From a virus, in the IMG/VR virus record IMGVR_UViG_3300025889_000493, positions 1-33,468 of that record: a stretch of DNA of 33,468 nt, one strand, 5' to 3'. This document shows, in pieces, positions 28,763 to 33,468 of this stretch. The stretch's first letter is position 1; each line of letters begins with the position of its first letter. The notes under the pieces are model-generated. The model had not been told where the DNA came from. It did not search any database and saw only the letters and a list, made by a program, of their open reading frames with translations. The position numbers and the translations under genes are program-made.

Positions 28763-30549
28763 TGCTGTTTGTTAAAAGAGCTAAGATTAAGGAAGCCAAA
28801 GAGTTTCCTAATCTAGCTTTACAAAAAGAAGGTGTAAAAACTAACAAAGTTAGTGAAGCTATAAGTGCAAAAAAGTATCTTAGTAAAGGTAATGTAGTTC
28901 CTGTTGTTATTAATAATAATGATAACGATAGAATAGAAAAACTTATTGCTTTAGCACAAACTAAATTGTTTGGTAGAAACACTAGGTATCTTAATCTAAG
29001 TAAAATTGATTTAAATTATGCGGTTCCTGTAGCAGAGAGAATTGCATCATCTTGGTCGGTTAGTAAGTGGGTTAATAGAGCTACTTGGAAAAGTAAGTTT
29101 AGTGGTGCTGAGTTAGTTAGTATTACTGAAAAACTACCTAAGATACCTACACATATTTTAAGAAAAGCTATTACTAGTTTAGTACAAGCTTATTACTTAA
29201 ATGCACCTGTTGATAAGTTATATGAATTATTAATGCACACACTACCTTATTATACTTTTGGATATGATAGGTGGTATGGATATTACACATATCAGTGTAA
29301 ATACATTAACAATCATATAGCTGAAAATGAAACAGAGCATTTTGATTTATTAACAACTTATGCTATGTATTCTAGTTGGGAAGAACACAATAACCCAAGT
29401 AGTTTTAACCTTAACGATGTATTACATATGCTAGTATATCAAGCTGTTAAATCTGAAATGCCTTTAGCTAATAAGTACCAAGTGTATCAAGATTACTTGT
29501 ACATTATAAAAGATGTATCAAGTGTAATTAAGATGCAAAACCACGCTCTTGATGTATTGAAGAATAAAAGGAATGATACTGTTTCACAAGCTAATGTAAA
29601 AAAGATGATTAAGTATCTAACCTTTAATAACTTTAAAAATGTTAGAGAAATATATCATACTAAAACTGGTAGTAAATATGGACTTCTAGAACGAGGTACG
29701 CCTACTTCTAATAAGTTAGTTGAAGATATACCTGATGAATTACTTAGTAATAAGTTTAATATTCAATATGGTGAATTAACAGAAGTAGAAGAAAAAGATA
29801 TTAATAAAGAAATGTCTGACTTTAAACCTATGGCTTTTCCTAGTTATATTAGTGATGATTTATCAACTAAGATAATGGAAGAAGCTAATAAAAACTTTCA
29901 GAAAAATATTATTGATATCAATGGTACTAGAGGTGTTCACGGCAAAGGATTAATGCACAAGTTTATTCCTAATAGAAGGGATAAAGTTGCTGAGATGAAA
30001 CTACACAGACAGCTTAGTGATAGTGGTGTTAAACCTAGAAACATACACAGAATACTTACTGATAGAAAAGTATTTGCTCGTAGAAAAAAGATAGCAGGTG
30101 GCTCTGTTCTCATAGACTTTAGTGGTTCTATGGGTTGGAGTGTAGAACAGGTTAAAGAAATAATTAGAATACTACCTGCTTCTGTTATCGCTGGTTATAC
30201 AGGATACACTACAAGTCGTTCTGTTAATAGTAAACTTTATCACGGAGATATTCGTATCATTGCTGATAAGGGTAAGTATGATGATAGTGCTATTGATAAG
30301 TTATTTAAACACGGCAATAACAACATTGATTATGAAGCTCTACAATGGCTCTCTCAACAAGAAGAACCAAGAATATGGGTAAGCGACCAACAAGTTATTG
30401 GTGTATTTGAAGATGATGTAGCTATTAGATTAAATCAAAAAAGCAGGGTTGATATTGCACGGATTATGAGCCGTAATAATATTATACCTATAGAAGATTA
30501 TGAATATGCTAAAGAGTTTGCAACTCAATATGCTAATCATATAGGTTAA
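28762..30549 (+). CDS. CobT-like VWA-domain protein, partner of the AAA+ ATPase
   Basis: 595 residues, start overlapping the ATPase stop. A long N-terminal helical region (about 1-400) resembles CobT/VWA partners in being Lys-, Asn- and Tyr-rich. Near residue 452 is the MIDAS motif DFSGSMGWS (D-x-S-x-S). GYTGYTTSRSVNSK and a C-terminal EALQWLSQQEEPRIWVSDQQ region follow, as in a VWA fold. It binds Mg2+ and docks the client to the AAA+ ring. The pair occurs in several marine phages. Followed by a hairpin and a strong terminator. Confidence 0.8.
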   Translation: MLFVKRAKIKEAKEFPNLALQKEGVKTNKVSEAISAKKYLSKGNVVPVVINNNDNDRIEKLIALAQTKLFGRNTRYLNLSKIDLNYAVPVAERIASSWSVSKWVNRATWKSKFSGAELVSITEKLPKIPTHILRKAITSLVQAYYLNAPVDKLYELLMHTLPYYTFGYDRWYGYYTYQCKYINNHIAENETEHFDLLTTYAMYSSWEEHNNPSSFNLNDVLHMLVYQAVKSEMPLANKYQVYQDYLYIIKDVSSVIKMQNHALDVLKNKRNDTVSQANVKKMIKYLTFNNFKNVREIYHTKTGSKYGLLERGTPTSNKLVEDIPDELLSNKFNIQYGELTEVEEKDINKEMSDFKPMAFPSYISDDLSTKIMEEANKNFQKNIIDINGTRGVHGKGLMHKFIPNRRDKVAEMKLHRQLSDSGVKPRNIHRILTDRKVFARRKKIAGGSVLIDFSGSMGWSVEQVKEIIRILPASVIAGYTGYTTSRSVNSKLYHGDIRIIADKGKYDDSAIDKLFKHGNNNIDYEALQWLSQQEEPRIWVSDQQVIGVFEDDVAIRLNQKSRVDIARIMSRNNIIPIEDYEYAKEFATQYANHIG

Positions 30550-30563
30550 TGTACATTAATCTA

Positions 30564-30599
30564 TAGACAAGCTAAGTTGCTCTCTCTTAGCAATGTCTA
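30564..30599 (+). other. nested hairpin after the VWA gene
   Basis: TAGACA (30564-30569) and TGTCTA (30594-30599) enclose GCTAAG (30571-30576) and CTTAGC (30586-30591): 12 bp of stem with small bulges, immediately before the terminator. Likely an mRNA 3'-end stabiliser. Confidence 0.5.
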
Positions 30600-30652
30600 G
30601 GGTGGGGTGTAGTTTTTTTAGTTTGGCTACACCCCCACCCCTTTTTTATTTT
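30600..30652 (+). terminator. strong intrinsic terminator of the early operon
   Basis: GGGTGGGGTGTAG (30600-30612) pairs with CTACACCCCCACCC (30627-30640) over 13 bp with one bulged C, followed by CTTTTTTATTTTT. A clear rho-independent terminator closing the 25.3-30.5 kb operon. Confidence 0.8.
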
Positions 30653-30656
30653 TATA

Positions 30657-30716
30657 TATGCATATGCATATGCTTATAATTTTTTTATTTTTTCTTATGC
30701 ATATGCATATGCTTAT
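30657..30716. repeat. 21-bp direct repeat of TATGCAT palindromes (operator pair)
   Basis: Two identical 21-bp copies, 30657-30677 and 30696-30716, start 39 bases apart. Each consists of overlapping TATGCATATGCAT palindromes and ends GCTTAT. The second covers the -35 to -10 region of the promoter for the HTH gene. TATAAT follows the first copy as well. The arrangement suits cooperative binding of a repressor, possibly the HTH protein itself. Confidence 0.65.
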
Positions 30717-30730
30717 GGTATGATTATCGT
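30717..30730 (+). promoter_or_regulatory. extended -10 promoter giving a leaderless mRNA
   Basis: TGG-TATGAT (box at 30719-30724) is followed by six bases and then the ATG at 30731, placing the predicted transcription start on the start codon. No Shine-Dalgarno is present. Confidence 0.55.
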
Positions 30731-31009
30731 ATGAAAGATATAAAGATAGAATATAATGTAGATGACTTGCTCAATAAAGCAACGACTAATGCTATAGGTG
30801 GAACTGTATCTTGGTATAAAAGATTACCAGAACAAGCTAAACCTTTTATTGATGAGTTATCTCGCAGGGTTGTAAACGAGGGTGCGAAAGCTAACGCTCG
30901 TGTAGTATCAGAAATTCTATCCAATGAATTTAACTTTGATGTTTCATACTCAAGAGTTAGACATTGGTTAGTTGATTTAGAGAAACAGTATGCCGAAAAA
31001 TCCAGCTAA
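30731..31009 (+). CDS. small HTH DNA-binding protein
   Basis: 92 residues. N-terminal half VDDLLNKATTNAIGGTVSWYKRLPEQ is helical; the C-terminal half ARVVSEILSNEFNFDVSYSRVRHWL is a helix-turn-helix (about 58-82). I recall similar small HTH proteins encoded immediately before a metallophosphoesterase in actinophages. Probably leaderless and controlled by the 21-bp repeats upstream, so autoregulation is likely. It overlaps the next gene by 20 bases. A small-terminase function is an alternative, but the position far from terminase argues against it. Confidence 0.7.
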   Translation: MKDIKIEYNVDDLLNKATTNAIGGTVSWYKRLPEQAKPFIDELSRRVVNEGAKANARVVSEILSNEFNFDVSYSRVRHWLVDLEKQYAEKSS

Positions 31010-32057
31010 TAAACAACTAGCTACTCTCATAGCTGAAGCCGAAAGCGATAAGATTAAAGAACTTAAAGACACCAATGAGCGTCTATTAAAACAAATTGAC
31101 AAGCTTAAGGATAAGAAAGCAGATATGATTGATGCAGTTTATAAAGGTGCTAAAGATGGTATGAGTACTCTAACAATTCCTAAAATAACAAAACCTAATC
31201 TAAACAAAGTCCGTAGTAAAGACACCGAGATATGCGTACCTTTGCTCTCTGATATACAGTTGGCGAAGAGAACCACAGACTATGACAGTTTTGTTGCAGA
31301 GGAAAGAGTAGTTGAATATGCAAATCGTATAGTCAAACTTACTAATATACAAAGACAGTCACACACAGTAAACAAATGTGTGGTACTTGCACTAGGAGAT
31401 ATAGTGGAAGGAGAATTAATTTTTCCAGGGCAGTCACATTTAATTGACAGTTCTTTGTATAAGCAAGTTACTGTAGATGGACCACGAATACTATTTACTT
31501 TCTTTAGTATTTTATTACAAGCATTTGATGAGGTAGAATGTTATTGGGTGATTGGTAATCACGGAGCATTAGGTGGTCGCTCAAGGCGTGACTACTCCCC
31601 TGAAACTAATGCAGATAGAATGTTAGGTAAAATACTATCGACTATGTTCGCTAACGAAAAGCGAATTAAATTTCACATTCCTGAAGGTGTTGATAACCAT
31701 TGGTATGCAGTAGCAGACCTAGGTGTTAAAGCTAAGTTCCTATGTTTTCACGGAGATAATATTCGTGGAAGTATGGGATTACCTTTCTATGGTTACAGCA
31801 AAAAAATACTAGGGTGGAAAGCATTAGCTTCACAAGGGTTAATGGAAAATTTCACCCACGCAGTATGCGGACATTATCACACACCAACATCACTATATAT
31901 TAATGATGTGCGTGTATGGATTAATGGCTCAACTGAAAGTTATAACAGTTATGCACAGGAACAATTAGCAAGTATGGGTAGACCATCACAATTTTGTTTG
32001 TTTGTGAAACCCAACAAAGGAGTTACTGCTGAATACCTTGTTAACCTTGAGGAGTGA
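30990..32057 (+). CDS. calcineurin-like metallophosphoesterase
   Basis: 355 residues. A charged coiled coil (about 15-50) precedes the catalytic domain: SDIQLA (D88, Q90 replacing the usual D-x-H), GDIVEGE (136-142), GNHGA (189-193), then CFHGDN and a CGHYHTP motif. Family members are dinuclear phosphodiesterases or DNA nucleases, and phage ones are often called SbcD-like or DNA-repair exonucleases. The D-x-Q change is common in some phage branches but would alter one metal site. It probably acts in DNA metabolism with the HTH partner upstream and the SSB-like protein downstream. Confidence 0.8.
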   Translation: MPKNPANKQLATLIAEAESDKIKELKDTNERLLKQIDKLKDKKADMIDAVYKGAKDGMSTLTIPKITKPNLNKVRSKDTEICVPLLSDIQLAKRTTDYDSFVAEERVVEYANRIVKLTNIQRQSHTVNKCVVLALGDIVEGELIFPGQSHLIDSSLYKQVTVDGPRILFTFFSILLQAFDEVECYWVIGNHGALGGRSRRDYSPETNADRMLGKILSTMFANEKRIKFHIPEGVDNHWYAVADLGVKAKFLCFHGDNIRGSMGLPFYGYSKKILGWKALASQGLMENFTHAVCGHYHTPTSLYINDVRVWINGSTESYNSYAQEQLASMGRPSQFCLFVKPNKGVTAEYLVNLEE

Positions 32058-32058
32058 A

Positions 32059-32187
32059 ATGTCACACATTTGTTACAGTTGTGGTAAAGCTTTATTTGTA
32101 AAGTTAGGCTACTTAATATGTATCAATATAACTTGTAGATTGTTTAACAAGAAACAATTTACTAAAGACGAACAAGCAATACAATAA
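32059..32187 (+). CDS. 42-residue zinc-ribbon protein
   Basis: Begins with an ATG three bases after the preceding stop, with GGAG overlapping that stop. Contains HICYSCGK (Cys 5, 8) and ICINITC (Cys 21, 26). The arrangement closely matches the 56-residue protein at 21174-21344 (ISCQHCGK, ICVNLGC), suggesting duplication. Function unknown. Confidence 0.6.
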   Translation: MSHICYSCGKALFVKLGYLICINITCRLFNKKQFTKDEQAIQ

Positions 32188-32205
32188 AACTTATAAAGGA
32201 GGATA

Positions 32206-32970
32206 ATGGCAAAGTTCGATATTAACAGTTATGAAACTGTAGAAGACAGGCTCAAAAAGTTTTGGGCTGATAACCCTAATGGTAGGGTACAAACATACAT
32301 CAACAAGATAAGTGAAGATGGAGAAATGGTTGTTGTTGGTTGTGATATATATAAAGATATAGAAGATGAATACCCTGTGTCAACAGGTTTCGCACAAGAA
32401 TACAAAGGTCAAGGTGGCTTCGCAAATTCTGAAGCTTGGTTAGAAAACTGTGAAACATCTGCTATAGGTAGAGCGTTAGCTAACTGGAAGTATCAAGGTT
32501 CAGATAAGGCAAGACCTAGTCAAGAAGAAATGAAAAAAGTTTCATCATCAAAGCCATTGCCTAAAGAGAACAAAGCAGAAGTTAAGTCCACCGATTCCAC
32601 TGAAGCTTCTGCTAGTTCTCCTATTAAAGAAATAGCCGATGCAGGTTATGGTAATAGAAGGCAAGATAAACATCCAGGCGGTGAATTAGCTATTGATGAC
32701 ACAGGACTTTTATGTCCTTGTGGTTCAAAAGTTAAGTACTATAAAGGAATTGAAAAAGCAAAAGCTACAAGTCCTGACTTTAGATGTACTGCTATGGGTC
32801 AATGTACTGCAGGAGATACAGTAGATGGTAAAGTATTTGCAAAGTCCTGGTGGATGGATAACAAAGCTACACCTGAGAGCTGGAAAGATTATGCTGCAGT
32901 TGCTAATGGTATGAAGATGCCTGAAATTAAATCAATGGATGACATTGATAATGATGCAGCACCATTCTAA
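32206..32970 (+). CDS. SSB/Rad52-like ssDNA-binding recombination protein
   Basis: 254 residues. N-terminal domain (1-100) with VEDRLKKFWADNPNGRVQT, a TGFAQEY strand, and SEAWLENCETSAIGRALANW, the hallmark of a phage family widely annotated as ssDNA-binding or Erf/Rad52-like. A Ser/Lys-rich linker (about 105-140) leads to a zinc ribbon (Cys 170, 172, 194, 200). The C-terminus is acidic and ends DDIDNDAAPF, resembling the SSB tail that recruits partners. Strong GGAGGA-type site. It likely coats ssDNA in replication or annealing. The family is frequent in actinophages, which hints at the host. Confidence 0.7.
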   Translation: MAKFDINSYETVEDRLKKFWADNPNGRVQTYINKISEDGEMVVVGCDIYKDIEDEYPVSTGFAQEYKGQGGFANSEAWLENCETSAIGRALANWKYQGSDKARPSQEEMKKVSSSKPLPKENKAEVKSTDSTEASASSPIKEIADAGYGNRRQDKHPGGELAIDDTGLLCPCGSKVKYYKGIEKAKATSPDFRCTAMGQCTAGDTVDGKVFAKSWWMDNKATPESWKDYAAVANGMKMPEIKSMDDIDNDAAPF

Positions 32971-33053
32971 TGTCGCATCCAGTTCCTGGTCAAAACTATT
33001 TATGTGAAGAATGTGGAGAACATTTAACAGAAGAACCACATAATTGTAACTAA
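32970..33053 (+). CDS. 27-residue zinc-finger peptide
   Basis: Very short gene, TAATG-coupled to the SSB-like gene. Contains LCEECGEH (Cys 12, 15; His 18) and PHNC (His 24, Cys 26), so it could bind one zinc. Immediately followed by a terminator. Its residue order makes random origin unlikely, but length limits confidence. Confidence 0.5.
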   Translation: MSHPVPGQNYLCEECGEHLTEEPHNCN

Positions 33054-33102
33054 GCAAGAGCCGAGGTAGAAAGGATAACACCCTCGGCTTTGCTATTTAT
33101 TA
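33054..33102 (+). terminator. terminator of the rightward block
   Basis: GCAA-G-AGCCGAGG (33054-33066) pairs with CCTCGGCT-TTGC (33082-33093), 12 bp with one bulged G, followed by TATTTATTATTT. It lies between the convergent SSB-side operon and the holin gene and may work in both directions. Confidence 0.75.
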
Positions 33103-33288
33103 TTTAGAAAGTTTTTTCTTAGCAAACTCTTTAACTACTACTAATGCAGCAGATGCACCTGATAGTGCAGCAAGTTGAATAGCATTTACATCTAATCCAA
33201 CTAATGGTGCTACTGTTAATGCACCAAGAAATGCTTGAACAAAAGTCCAAAGAGTTTTTTCTAGTACTACTTTATATTCTTCACTCAT
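33100..33288 (-). CDS. holin (small membrane protein)
   Basis: 62 residues. A short charged N-terminus (MSEEYKVVLEKTLWT) is followed by two hydrophobic segments, FVQAFLGALTVAPLVGL (about 16-32) and IQLAALSGASAALVVV (about 37-52), and a Lys-rich tail FAKKKLSK. Size, two-segment topology and basic end are typical of small phage holins of the r1t/actinophage type. It would form the inner-membrane lesion that ends infection. The start overlaps the previous stop (ATGA). Confidence 0.75.
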   Translation of the reverse strand: MSEEYKVVLEKTLWTFVQAFLGALTVAPLVGLDVNAIQLAALSGASAALVVVKEFAKKKLSK

Positions 33289-33468
33289 TGTATTAATCTT
33301 CCTAACTTTAATTTAGTTTCAATGTTCTCTAGTTTAGCAATAATTGTATCTAATTTCTTCTGAATAAATTGTGGATGTATCATTTCTGGACCTGTTGCAT
33401 TAGATAAATCTTCAGCAGTTATGTTAGTAGTACTCTTTAATAATGAAGTATCTACTTTATCCCATTCA
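33285..33468 (-). CDS. 3' end of a gene cut by the right edge
   Basis: The last 60 codons of a minus-strand gene enter from the right edge and stop with a TGA overlapping the holin start. The visible part ends in an amphipathic helix (FIQKKLDTIIAKLENIETKL) preceded by NATGPEMIHPQ. This suggests a coiled-coil oligomerisation end, as in tail-associated or lysis-cassette proteins. Product not identifiable from this fragment. Confidence 0.55.
   Translation of the reverse strand, partial: EWDKVDTSLLKSTTNITAEDLSNATGPEMIHPQFIQKKLDTIIAKLENIETKLKLGRLIQ

Noticed and set aside
28067-30549. Cobalamin (cobaltochelatase) biosynthesis by CobS/CobT
   Set aside because: No other cobalamin gene is present; MoxR-VWA pairs have many other roles.

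Overview
This window is an A+T-rich double-stranded DNA tailed-phage genome segment, probably a podovirus or podovirus-like phage known only from environmental sequence. No integrase, transposon, rRNA, canonical tRNA or CRISPR array was found. Several proteins (the SSB-like recombination protein ending in an acidic tail, the HTH/metallophosphoesterase pair, the short holin and the connector) resemble actinobacteriophage proteins. Together with apparently leaderless genes, this makes a low-GC marine actinobacterial host a reasonable guess; a SAR11-like host cannot be excluded.

Layout. From about 22.2 kb leftward every gene but one is on the minus strand and forms the packaging/virion block. 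In order of transcription: a PD-(D/E)XK nuclease-like protein, tiny zinc-ribbon and Lys-rich proteins, a terminase large subunit with an N-terminal zinc-ribbon/HTH extension, portal, two small proteins, a giant 2840-residue virion protein, more probable internal virion proteins with a GH24 lysozyme among them, then a promoter and structured leader, scaffold, an SU10-type major capsid protein, a connector, and a tail-type protein cut by the left edge. From 23.1 to 33.05 kb the genes are on the plus strand: small, mostly unknown and often Cys-rich early proteins, a MoxR-type AAA ATPase with a VWA partner, an HTH protein with a metallophosphoesterase, and an SSB/Rad52-like protein. A terminator at 33.05-33.09 kb separates these from a convergent minus-strand holin and the end of another gene at the right edge.

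The most unusual content is non-coding. The divergence region (22.2-23.1 kb) carries overlapping divergent promoters, a three-way-junction RNA candidate, a roughly 100-nt 6S-like long-stem RNA ending in a T-run, and several more hairpins. At 24.84-25.30 kb almost every base lies in one of six consecutive hairpins; two of them (21-22 bp closing stems) are related copies, and neighbouring hairpins share arms so that they could refold. A G-quadruplex-capable tract, AAAATTTT/GTCGC repeats and TATGCAT palindromes lie at 23.9-24.3 kb (origin or operator candidate). A 21-bp direct repeat of the same TATGCAT type sits on the promoter of the HTH gene.

The second unusual element is the giant virion protein. 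It appears to carry an ASCH-like domain, a YpsA-type SLOG domain split by roughly 380 residues, and an FGDN/DUF7831-like domain. These families are otherwise linked to nucleotide recognition and phage-host conflict, so the virion may inject enzymatic or anti-defence modules along with its DNA. All assignments come from reading the sequence; no database search was run.
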